Below, one piece after another: positions 29,525 to 37,288 of a DNA stretch of 64,000 nt; the first letter of the stretch is position 1, and the number at the start of each line of letters is the position of its first letter. Made by a program: the position numbers and the translations under genes. Under the pieces are notes generated by a model, which worked only from the letters and a program-made list of their open reading frames with translations, was not told the DNA's origin and did no database searches. Source of the stretch: Balneolaceae bacterium (GTDB lineage: Bacteria; Bacteroidota; Rhodothermia; Balneolales; Balneolaceae); NCBI GenBank assembly GCA_007134695.1, contig SLKI01000020.1:62001-126000 (forward strand), read 5' to 3'.

Positions 29525-29956
29525 TCAGGCGCCGATCTCCACCAGCTCTATTTCGAAGGTAAGGTCTTCGCCGGCCAGCGGATGGTTCGCATCGAGTTTG
29601 ACCTGTTCGTCACCTACATTGGTGACTCGAACCGGAATCGGGTCGCCATCGGGCCGGTTTACTTGCAGCTGCATACCAATCTGTGGCTCAATGTCGTCGG
29701 GCAGATTATCTTTGGGAACGTCGAGAATTAAATCTTCCCGGGGCTCTCCATAGGCTTCTTTGGAAGGAATAGTAATCGTCGTGGACTCCCCCTGCTCCAT
29801 GCCGATAACAGCTTTCTCAAAACCCGGTATCAGTTGTCCTGACCCCAGCGTAAATTCGAGCGGCTCTCTGTCTTCGGATGAATCGAAGACCGAACCGTCT
29901 TCCAGTGATCCTTTGTAATGAACTTTTACGGTATCTCCGTCTTTAACTTTTGTCAA
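29525..29956 (-). CDS. FKBP-type peptidyl-prolyl isomerase, SlyD-like
   Basis: This 143-residue protein has the FKBP N-terminal strand KVHYKGSLEDGSVFDSS, the GQLIPGFEKAVIGMEQGE block and the inserted-in-flap chaperone domain of SlyD-type proteins (about 70-125). It ends with HPLAGEDLTFEIELVEI. It catalyses prolyl cis-trans isomerisation and acts as a chaperone. The His/Cys-rich metal-binding tail of E. coli SlyD is missing. It lies 40 bases upstream of the methyltransferase gene on the same strand. Confidence 0.92.
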   Translation of the reverse strand: MTKVKDGDTVKVHYKGSLEDGSVFDSSEDREPLEFTLGSGQLIPGFEKAVIGMEQGESTTITIPSKEAYGEPREDLILDVPKDNLPDDIEPQIGMQLQVNRPDGDPIPVRVTNVGDEQVKLDANHPLAGEDLTFEIELVEIGA

Positions 29957-30174
29957 AACTGATCCTTTTTCTGTTTCTTTATAGGGTTATTGCTTATTAC
30001 TGAAAAGCAGAAGCTCGGGTTTGCTGACAATATCGGGATTACTGACATCCGAGCAGGTTCTCCGAGGCAACCATTCAGATCAAAGCCTTCAACTTTCATG
30101 AAAGATAAGGGTTTATTGACAGAATGTTGAATGAAACCCCGAACTACCTGAAGTTGTGAAATCGAACTCTCAGA

Positions 30175-30606
30175 ATGATGCCAACCGACGATAAATCTTT
30201 GAACAACTGGTTAGAGAATTCCGGGACTATCGCCGTGATCGGGTGTTCCGACAAGAAATACAGAACCAGCAATCAGATCGCATCCTATTTAAAAAATGCC
30301 GGTTATCGTATCGTTCCGGTCAACCCCTACATCGTGGAAGCTCTGGGTGAGTCGGCCTGGCCCGACATGCAGTCCCTGCCCGACGACGTTGACGTAGATA
30401 TCATCGATATCTTTCGAAACAGACGATACACTGCCGAAATGGTTCAGCAGGTTGTAGAGTGGGCAGACAGCCGGAATAAAAAGCCATTAGTCTGGACTCA
30501 GCTTGATGTTTCTTCTCCGGAAGCCAAATCGATCGCCGAAGAAGCGGGGCTGCCTTATATCGAGAACCGGTGTCTGATGGTCGAACACAAGAGGTTGCTG
30601 GGCTAG
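30175..30606 (+). CDS. CoA-binding domain protein (YccU-like)
   Basis: This 143-residue protein is a single CoA-binding Rossmann domain (COG1832). It has IAVIGCSDKKYRTSNQIASYL at the N-terminus, YRIVPVNPYIVEALGE, and ENRCLMVEHKRL at the end. It binds CoA or nucleotides; the physiological role is unknown. Its TAG stop interlocks with the TAG of the convergent gene in a shared CTAG. Confidence 0.87.
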   Translation: MMPTDDKSLNNWLENSGTIAVIGCSDKKYRTSNQIASYLKNAGYRIVPVNPYIVEALGESAWPDMQSLPDDVDVDIIDIFRNRRYTAEMVQQVVEWADSRNKKPLVWTQLDVSSPEAKSIAEEAGLPYIENRCLMVEHKRLLG

Positions 30607-31331
30607 GGGAACTCCGCGTCCGGATTCGAAATCAATTTGTGCCGTTTTTCGGCATGACGCTCCATCATGGAAGAGAGGACCGATTCAAGTTGTTTTCTCT
30701 CGTCCAAAGGGATTCGCGTCTGAAATGAACGAATTTCTCTATCCGGGCTTTTCGGCTTGTAGAGATATTCCACACGCAGCACCTCCTCGGAATTCCACCT
30801 CCAGCTGATGACCCGAGGCCAATCGATCTGATGATCAAGCAAAAAGATGCCGCGATCTCTGAATTCCGGTACTATTTTCAAGGTCCAGCCCAGAAATCCG
30901 AACGCCATCAGCGAGAGGCCTGATGTGAGCCGAATAGCGGTAACAGGCTGTTCGAGAAGCAGAGAGGTACGGTAGAGGCCGAATAGAATAAGCAGGATTG
31001 CTGCAATTGCGGGCAGATAGTCGATAAGAAAGGAGCGGTGCACGTAAAGTACAGCTCCGGCACGGTCGCGGAGACGGATCATTCTCAGGGCATAGCCGGT
31101 AAAAAATCCTGCAAACAGGCTGTAGACAAAGGTCATCAGGGCAGCAGCAATCGCCTGGCTGAGGAGTCCCGACATATAGGAACCCATCAGAAGAGTAAAG
31201 AGGACCGCTCCGAAGAGCAACAGATTGAGGATTCTGGATCGGTTGAGTTTTTTGACCTGAAACCAAGACATATAACCGGAAATACCACCCAGAAGGGCAA
31301 AAAAGGCGGCAACAAGGTAGATCCAGATCAT
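30603..31331 (-). CDS. Hypothetical membrane protein
   Basis: This 242-residue protein has five or six hydrophobic segments within the first 170 residues, beginning MIWIYLVAAFFALLGGISGY. The soluble C-terminal tail (about 175-242) holds a strand-rich block with WPRVISWRW and RFQTRIPLDERKQLESVLSSMM-like sequence. I do not recognise the family. The tail pattern resembles DUF5673-like or PH-like regions of small membrane proteins. It converges on the CoA-binding gene with overlapping stops. Confidence 0.65.
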   Translation of the reverse strand: MIWIYLVAAFFALLGGISGYMSWFQVKKLNRSRILNLLLFGAVLFTLLMGSYMSGLLSQAIAAALMTFVYSLFAGFFTGYALRMIRLRDRAGAVLYVHRSFLIDYLPAIAAILLILFGLYRTSLLLEQPVTAIRLTSGLSLMAFGFLGWTLKIVPEFRDRGIFLLDHQIDWPRVISWRWNSEEVLRVEYLYKPKSPDREIRSFQTRIPLDERKQLESVLSSMMERHAEKRHKLISNPDAEFP

Positions 31332-31390
31332 ATTGATTTGTTATTTTCCGGATTCACGAAGTTCAGATTCACTTGTTATTGGAGGTTGTG

Positions 31391-31735
31391 ATGAATGATC
31401 CGTCAACCCGACCGGTGTCGGTTGAAATCGATAATAAAAATCAGCAGCTGGAGATCGAATGGGCTGACGGCCATCGATCGACATTTCCACTATTCGGGTT
31501 AAGAAAAAATTGCCCCTGTGTCAATTGCCGGGGAAGCCATTCAGAGATGGGAAAATATGAAATGCAGCTCTTTTTTGTCGATCCGCCGCAGCGATTTGAA
31601 ATCCTCAAGGCTGAGGCGGTCGGGAATCACGCACTGAAGATTCACTGGAGTGACGGCCACAACTCGGGAATGTATCGATGGGATCTGCTCCGTTCGATCT
31701 GTCCGCAAATTTATCAGATGAAAGAAGGGGAGTAG
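31391..31735 (+). CDS. DUF971 domain protein
   Basis: This 114-residue protein of the DUF971 (gamma-BBH N-terminal-like) family has the blocks LEIEWADGHRSTFPLFGLRKNCPCVNC and LKIHWSDGHNSGMYRWDLLRSICP. The cysteines in CPCVNC suggest metal or Fe-S association. An in-frame TTG lies at 31373, but GGAGG (31381-31385) sits five bases before the ATG at 31391, which decides the start. Some family members are linked to Fe-S cluster assembly (Mrp/ApbC neighbours); none is adjacent here. Confidence 0.9.
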   Translation: MNDPSTRPVSVEIDNKNQQLEIEWADGHRSTFPLFGLRKNCPCVNCRGSHSEMGKYEMQLFFVDPPQRFEILKAEAVGNHALKIHWSDGHNSGMYRWDLLRSICPQIYQMKEGE

Positions 31736-31860
31736 TGGTATTATTTAGATCCTGTCTAAACAGAAGGAAACTTCCTATATTCCAGGCTCTGGAGCAAGAA
31801 GGACAACCAAGGTGGGATGGACGACCCTCTATTCATTTAAAACCCTATTGATTCAAACTG

Positions 31861-32883
31861 ATGCGAAAACTACCGAACTGTTACTGGACCTTGTTGGTAT
31901 TTCTGGTTCTCATGGCCGGGTGTGATACCGGAGAACATCTTAACATCTATTCATCCAGGCATTACGATACCGATCTGGATCTTTTTGATAAATTCACCGA
32001 GGAGACAGGGATTCAAGTCAACCTGATCGAAGGCGGCAGTGATGAACTGATTGAGAGAATAAAAAATGAAGGTGTTAACAGTCCGGCCGATATCGTCATA
32101 ACGGTAGATGCGGGCAGATTGTGGCGCGCAAAAGAGGCGGGCATTCTCCAGGCATTGCACTCCCGGCGAATGGAGGAGAGGCTGCCCGAAGAACTGATCG
32201 ACCCGGAGCGGTACTGGTTCGGTTTATCCCAGAGGGTCCGGGGAGTGATTTACAACCGGGACAGGGTGGATCCGGACGAACTGGATGGGTACTGGGAGCT
32301 CGCCGATGAAAAGTGGAGCGGCAGAATTTGTGTCCGATCCTCCGGAAATATTTACAATCAGTCTCTGGTCGCTTCGCTGATAGAGACTCATGGAATTGAA
32401 GATACGGAAGAGTGGGCCAGGCGCCTGGTTGCCAACTTTGCCAGATCGCCACAAGGCGGTGATACCGATCAGATTCGGGCGGTTGCGGCCGGCCAATGTG
32501 ATATCGCTTTGGCAAACCATTACTATCTGGCCCGCCTGTACAATTCGGCCAGGAATGCCGACAGGGAAGTCGCAGAACAGGTTGGAATCTATTTTCCCGG
32601 CCAGCAGCATAGCGGGGCTCATGTCAATATCAGCGGGGCCGGATTGGCGGCTCATTCGCCGAATATTGAGAATGCAGTACTTTTTATGGAATATCTGACA
32701 ATGCCGGAATCTCAGCAGCTTTTTGCCGGGGCAAATTTTGAATACCCGGCCGTTGAAGATGTTTCACTGCCTGAAGAGCTGGTACAGTTCGGCCGGTTTG
32801 AGAGTGATGCGGTCAATGTATCGGCTTACGGGCGAAATAATCCGGATGCGATTCGGCTGATGGACCGGGCCGGCTGGAGGTGA
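31861..32883 (+). CDS. Ferric iron ABC transporter substrate-binding lipoprotein (FutA/FbpA-like)
   Basis: This 340-residue periplasmic binding protein has lipobox LMAGC with Cys 21. The N-terminal block LNIYSSRHYDTDLDLFDKF matches FutA/FbpA iron-binding proteins. ANHYYLARL supplies the Tyr pair that typically coordinates Fe3+. The ending RNNPDAIRLMDRAGWR is family-typical. It captures ferric iron for an inner-membrane ABC importer. The cognate permease is the convergent gene at 33166. No Fur-box-like site is clear in the 125-base upstream region. Confidence 0.92.
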   Translation: MRKLPNCYWTLLVFLVLMAGCDTGEHLNIYSSRHYDTDLDLFDKFTEETGIQVNLIEGGSDELIERIKNEGVNSPADIVITVDAGRLWRAKEAGILQALHSRRMEERLPEELIDPERYWFGLSQRVRGVIYNRDRVDPDELDGYWELADEKWSGRICVRSSGNIYNQSLVASLIETHGIEDTEEWARRLVANFARSPQGGDTDQIRAVAAGQCDIALANHYYLARLYNSARNADREVAEQVGIYFPGQQHSGAHVNISGAGLAAHSPNIENAVLFMEYLTMPESQQLFAGANFEYPAVEDVSLPEELVQFGRFESDAVNVSAYGRNNPDAIRLMDRAGWR

Positions 32884-32886
32884 TAG

Positions 32887-33162
32887 AAGCTCAAAGCTGA
32901 TAGCTGAAAGCTAAAAGGGGGGAGGAGCTTAAAGCTGATAGCTCAATGCTGAAAGTCTGTTGGTGCCTGTAATTATTGTTTCTTGCCTATTGGGATCTGG
33001 ATTGAGGGGCTGAACCGAACAATTCACCTACTCGCGCAGAACAAATGAATAGGGTAAGAATGGGAATCCTATTCTCAAGCGAGCCCTTTCAGCCTTCAGC
33101 TTTGAGCTTTGCACTACTCAGTCCTTTCAGCTTTCAGCTTTGAACTTTCAGCTTTCAGCTTA
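32887..33162. repeat. Inverted arrays of the heptamer AAAGCTG
   Basis: The left arm (about 32887-32956) carries repeated AGCTGAA/AGCTGAT heptamers. The right arm (about 33084-33162) carries the complementary TTTCAGC repeats. The arms are in inverse orientation around about 125 bases of unique sequence, so either strand could fold into a long imperfect stem. It sits between two convergent iron-transport genes and may act as a bidirectional terminator. Confidence 0.75.
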
Positions 33163-33165
33163 ACA

Positions 33166-34857
33166 TCACTCCTCTCTTGAGCGGCTCATCGCCCGGCTGA
33201 GAATAATAACCGGTATGATACCCACGAGTACGATCGCCAGTGCAGCACCCGATGATTCGGCAAGGCGCTCATCAGAAGCCAGCCTGTAGACCTGAACGGC
33301 CAGTGTATCGAAATTGAACGGGCGGACGATCAGGGTAGCCGGCAGCTCCTTGATTACATCCACAAATACCAGGAGTACGGCGGCGAACAGGCTGCTTCTC
33401 ATCATCGGGATATGCACCCGGGTCAGTATTTTTCCAAATCGATATCCCAGGCCTTCGGCTGCTTCATCCATATTTGGGGTGATTTTGGCAAGGCTCGCTT
33501 CTACAGTGGTGAAAGAGACGGCCAGAAATCGGACGATATAGGCGAAGATCAAGGCGATGATCGTACCACTGAGAATCAAACCGGTTGAAATGCCGAAAGT
33601 GGATCGCATCCAGCTGTCCAGGGTGTTGTCGAACCAGCCGAACGGGATCATCACTCCGACGGCGATCACCGAACCGGGGATGGCATATCCCATCGATCCG
33701 ATCCGGGTAGCTGCCCTTGTAACCAGGTTGGGGTTGAGCCGGACTCCGTATGCCATCACCAGCGCGATCAGCAGTGCCAATAGCCCTGCAATCGCTCCAA
33801 CCAGAAGGGTATTAAGCCCGTACTGAAGAAATCTGCGGTCGACCGCCGAATCGAAATGGGTGATCATCATCTCGATCAGAATACCGACTGGTATAAGAAA
33901 TCCGATTGTGAGCGGCAGCATGCAAGCGGCAAAAGATCCCCATTTTTTCCATCCGTTCAATTTCCAGGTAGAGATATACTTGAAGCGCGAAGTTCCGCTC
34001 TGACCAAAATTGATACGGCTTCGGGACCAACGTTCCATCAGGATCAGTATCAAAATAAAGAGCAGAAGAAATGCGGAAAGCTGGGCTGCGGCAACCGGTT
34101 CGCCGAGCCCAAACCAGGTGCGATAAATTCCGGTTGTAAACGTATGTACGCCAAAGTAGTCGACCGTTCCGAAATCGTTCAATGTCTCCATCAGTGCCAG
34201 AGCCATGCCGGCTGCAATCGAGGGACGGGCCAGCGGGAGTGCGATCTTGTAAAAACTTTCGAGTGGCGAAGCACCCAGGCTGCGGCTTGCTTCGAGCAGG
34301 GAAACCGACTGTTCAAGGAATGCACTGCGTGCGAGAAGGTAAACGTAAGGGTAAAAAACAAAGGACATAACAAAAATGGCCCCCTGTACCGACCGGATAT
34401 CGGGAAACCAGTAATCTCCGCCGCCCCAACCGGTCAGATCGCGGATCAGGTTCTGAACCGGGCCGGTGAAGGCGAGAAACTCGGTATAAGTGTAGGCCAT
34501 CAGGTAGGCGGGTACGGCCATAGGTAGTATAAGCGCCCAGTCGAACATCCGTCGCCCCGGAAATTCACACATGGTAACCAGCCATGCAGTTCCCACCCCG
34601 ATGAGAAAAACTCCGGTGCCGACTCCTATCATGAGCCAGATGGAATTTCTGACATAGTCGGGGAGGACGGTCGACGCGAGATGCGACCAAACCTCTCCGG
34701 CCGGCACAAATACATTGATCAGAATCGTGAGGACAGGAATAGATACCAGCAGTGCGACGAAGAGTGTCAGCAGATTCCAAACCCGGGAGCCGGAATCGGC
34801 CTGTTTTGCAGAGAACGGATTGACACCTCGTGTGAATTCAATCAGGTTGCGGAGCAT
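33166..34857 (-). CDS. Ferric iron ABC transporter permease (FbpB-like)
   Basis: This 563-residue permease consists of two tandem binding-protein-dependent transport domains, about twelve membrane helices. There are two EAA-type loops: EASRSLGASPLESFYKIALPLARPSI near the middle of the first half and EAAEGLGYRFGKILTRVHIPMMRSSL in the second. The architecture matches FbpB/AfuB/FutB iron importers. The binding protein is the convergent gene; an ATPase is not in the window. It is four bases from the next gene upstream on the same strand. Confidence 0.92.
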   Translation of the reverse strand: MLRNLIEFTRGVNPFSAKQADSGSRVWNLLTLFVALLVSIPVLTILINVFVPAGEVWSHLASTVLPDYVRNSIWLMIGVGTGVFLIGVGTAWLVTMCEFPGRRMFDWALILPMAVPAYLMAYTYTEFLAFTGPVQNLIRDLTGWGGGDYWFPDIRSVQGAIFVMSFVFYPYVYLLARSAFLEQSVSLLEASRSLGASPLESFYKIALPLARPSIAAGMALALMETLNDFGTVDYFGVHTFTTGIYRTWFGLGEPVAAAQLSAFLLLFILILILMERWSRSRINFGQSGTSRFKYISTWKLNGWKKWGSFAACMLPLTIGFLIPVGILIEMMITHFDSAVDRRFLQYGLNTLLVGAIAGLLALLIALVMAYGVRLNPNLVTRAATRIGSMGYAIPGSVIAVGVMIPFGWFDNTLDSWMRSTFGISTGLILSGTIIALIFAYIVRFLAVSFTTVEASLAKITPNMDEAAEGLGYRFGKILTRVHIPMMRSSLFAAVLLVFVDVIKELPATLIVRPFNFDTLAVQVYRLASDERLAESSGAALAIVLVGIIPVIILSRAMSRSREE

Positions 34858-34860
34858 GGA

Positions 34861-36330
34861 TCAGGGTGCCTCCCGGACCGAGGGAGTCCGGCTTGTTTTG
34901 ATTCCAAATTCACGTTTCAGTACCAGGCGTGCACAGTGGTATCCGCACATACCGTGAACACCTCCCCCGGGCGGAGTCGAGGAAGAACAGATATAGAGCC
35001 CTTTGGCCGGAATGGCGTAAGGATTGAATGGTGAGGCCGGGCGGGAGAAAAGCTGCCGCAGATCCTGAATTCCTCCGTTGATATCGCCGCCTGCATAGTT
35101 GGGATTATAGGATTCAAAATCGTCAGCTGTTCGAACAATCCGCTCTTCGACGACATCCCGGTAACCGGGTGCAAAACGTTCGATCTGATCTTCGATCTGC
35201 CGGGTCATATCCTTGCTCGATCCGGATGGAACATGGCAGTAAGCCCATAAAACATGTCGGCCGCCGGAGGTTCGAGCCGGATCAAAAAGACTCTGTTGTG
35301 CAACAAGCACATAGGGGTGATCGGAATGCCGGTTACGGCTCATCTGCCTCTCCGATTCGGCGATCTCTTCCAGAGTTCCTCCGAGATGAACGGTGCCGGC
35401 TTTCTTGCAACGCGGATCCTGCCAGGGAACAGGTTCGCTCAGGATCGCATCCACTTTAAATACACCCGGCCCGTAGCGATATTTCGACAGTCGTTTTTGG
35501 TAAGAGGGTGGAAGCCTCTCTCCTGCAATACTCAGAATCTGTTTGGGAGACAGGTTGAACAGGACCGTTCTGGAAGCGGGAAGGTTTTCCAGCGAGTTAA
35601 TTTTACAGGATGTTTCGATCTCTCCGCCGAGATCTGTCAGATAACCGGCCAGGGCATCTGCAATCGCCTGAGAACCGCCTTCCGGCATCGGCCAGCCCGC
35701 CTTGTGAGCGGCTGCTCCCAGAACGATCCCGACGGCAGCACTCACACGCTGCTCCAGCGGAAGCATACTATGGGCTGCCAGACCGGCAAATAGCGCTCTG
35801 GACCTCTCTTTTTCAAACAGTTTACGGCTCAGACGGCTGGCCGAGCGTAAAGCCCGGAGGCCAAAACGTGCCATACCGATCGGCCGGGAGGGGATACCAA
35901 GTGGAGAGAGCAGATCGACGACCAGATCCTCCCATTGGGCAGAAAGCGGGGTGAAAAGCCGATTCCACGCTTCAGAATCGGTTCCGAGCTCTTCGTTCAT
36001 CCGTTCGATCTCCCGGTGGAGAAGAACGGCAGGTTCATGATCGAGCGGATGGGCCAGCGGTGCCTCCGGATGGATCCATTTGAGCCCATACTGTTCAAGC
36101 GGCAGTGATCTGAAAAACGGGGAAGCGGCAGCCATCGGATGGATCGCCGAACATACATCGTACCGGATCCCGGAGCCGGGGAATGTGAGGGTGCGGGTAC
36201 CTCCGCCTATTGTCGCCTCGGCTTCAAACACTTTGACTTTCAGCCCTTCCATAGCCAACCTGACGGCGGCAGACAGGCCGTTAGGCCCGGACCCGACGAT
36301 CACCGCATCGTATGGTTGATTTGAACTCAT
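34861..36330 (-). CDS. FAD-dependent oxidoreductase, phytoene dehydrogenase-like (COG1233)
   Basis: This 489-residue flavoprotein has the dinucleotide-binding motif VIVGSGPNGLSAAVRLAMEG (10-29) and the FEAEATIGGGTRT block. The C-terminal FAD signature is GLYICSSSTPPGGGVHGMCGY. It belongs to the PYROXD2/CrtI superfamily, but its N-terminal and active-site blocks are closer to the non-carotenoid COG1233 branch. The substrate is unknown. It is nearly abutted to the iron permease gene (three bases between) and transcribed with it. Confidence 0.85.
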   Translation of the reverse strand: MSSNQPYDAVIVGSGPNGLSAAVRLAMEGLKVKVFEAEATIGGGTRTLTFPGSGIRYDVCSAIHPMAAASPFFRSLPLEQYGLKWIHPEAPLAHPLDHEPAVLLHREIERMNEELGTDSEAWNRLFTPLSAQWEDLVVDLLSPLGIPSRPIGMARFGLRALRSASRLSRKLFEKERSRALFAGLAAHSMLPLEQRVSAAVGIVLGAAAHKAGWPMPEGGSQAIADALAGYLTDLGGEIETSCKINSLENLPASRTVLFNLSPKQILSIAGERLPPSYQKRLSKYRYGPGVFKVDAILSEPVPWQDPRCKKAGTVHLGGTLEEIAESERQMSRNRHSDHPYVLVAQQSLFDPARTSGGRHVLWAYCHVPSGSSKDMTRQIEDQIERFAPGYRDVVEERIVRTADDFESYNPNYAGGDINGGIQDLRQLFSRPASPFNPYAIPAKGLYICSSSTPPGGGVHGMCGYHCARLVLKREFGIKTSRTPSVREAP

Positions 36331-36711
36331 TGTACGCCTGCTCTGCCGTTAGCCCGGTCCTGCCGGTTTTGTGTCTTGCAGATATGGATCCCCGTACGAT
36401 TCGACAGGGAGAGTGGCATAACAGCCATCGGCAGTGAACTTGTGAAGTTTTTCATGAAATTTGATCCACAAGGAAGATATCCTGAAAGGTACGGGAATTC
36501 CCGTTCTATATCAGGCGATTGTGACAGTTGATTCTTTCGGGGGATTGTATACGATAAAAAATGGAATTAACTCTACAAACGGAATGAACGCTGTACACTT
36601 CGTCGTCTGTTGGAAAAGAGAGCAGATTATCGACTCGGCAGTTTATCTCGTTGCTGAAAAATAGTTACCTTTGACTGGTAACGAATTCTGAACATAACAG
36701 AGGGCCTGACG
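36331..36711. other. Intergenic region between oxidoreductase and bifunctional nuclease genes
   Basis: These 381 bases between divergent genes contain a 35-bp interrupted palindrome (36481-36515) around the perfect ACGGGAATTCCCGT, and a leader hairpin GTTACC-TTTGACT-GGTAAC (36664-36682). A 67-codon reading frame (36461-36664) crosses both. It has no recognisable features and I do not call it a gene. Confidence 0.5.
36481..36515. promoter_or_regulatory. Interrupted palindrome
   Basis: A perfect 14-bp palindrome ACGGGAATTCCCGT (36491-36504) is flanked by a second symmetric pair, CCTGA (36481-36485) and TCAGG (36511-36515). This could be a regulator site for either divergent gene. There is no T-run. 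Confidence 0.3.
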
Positions 36712-37287
36712 TTGAGCAAGATTGAAATGGACATATTGGGGCTGTCGACAAGTCCAAGCAGCGGAGGTGCATATGCGCTGATTCTTTCCGAAGTAGATGG
36801 AAACCGCAGGCTTCCGATCATTATCGGCACGTTCGAGGCTCAGGCAATTGCCCTTGAACTTGAGAATATCAAGCCGCCGCGCCCAATGACTCACGACTTA
36901 CTCAAAAACCTGATTCTCAGTTATGAATCGACAGTAAGTGAGGTCTATATCAATGAGTTGAGCGAAGGAACTTTTTTCGCCCAGATTATTTATGAATTGA
37001 ACGGAAGTAATAAAAAACTGGATGCCCGGCCCAGCGATGCGATTGCACTGGCCATTCGTTTCGGAGCACCGATTCATGTAGACAGCAAAGTACTGGAAGA
37101 AGCGGGTATTGAGGCCGAAGAAGCAGAAGAGGAGATTGCCAAAAGCGAGAAAGGTGCGGCTGAGAAGCCTAAAAAGGAGATGTCTCAGCTCGAAAAACTT
37201 GAAGTGGAGTTGAAAACAGCGATTGAAACAGAAAATTACGAAAAAGCGGCCAAGATCCGCGATCAAATTCAAAAGCTGAAAGGGTGA
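36712..37287 (+). CDS. Bifunctional nuclease (DUF151) with C-terminal UVR motif
   Basis: This 191-residue protein has the BFN/DUF151 domain (about 1-130, LPIIIGTFEAQAIALELE, RPSDAIALAIRFGAPI). A Glu-rich linker leads to a UvrB/UvrC interaction motif (LEVELKTAIETENYEKAAKIR) at the end. Plant and bacterial members have DNase and RNase activity; the UVR motif suggests a link to protein partners, as in ClpC or UvrB. The start codon is TTG at 36712, with ATG at 36727 as the alternative. The stop of this gene and GTG of bshC are one base apart, so they are co-transcribed. Confidence 0.88.
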   Translation: MSKIEMDILGLSTSPSSGGAYALILSEVDGNRRLPIIIGTFEAQAIALELENIKPPRPMTHDLLKNLILSYESTVSEVYINELSEGTFFAQIIYELNGSNKKLDARPSDAIALAIRFGAPIHVDSKVLEEAGIEAEEAEEEIAKSEKGAAEKPKKEMSQLEKLEVELKTAIETENYEKAAKIRDQIQKLKG

Positions 37288-37288
37288 A

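Noticed and set aside
33856-34527. 223-codon frame opposite the iron permease
   Set aside because: It is a shadow of the permease gene, low-complexity and without motifs. Such long antisense frames recur opposite several genes here (for example 2999-3658 and 48919-49458).
36461-36664. 67-codon open frame between oxidoreductase and nuclease genes
   Set aside because: No recognisable domain and no ribosome-binding site; it runs through a palindrome and into the leader hairpin of the next gene. It is more likely chance.
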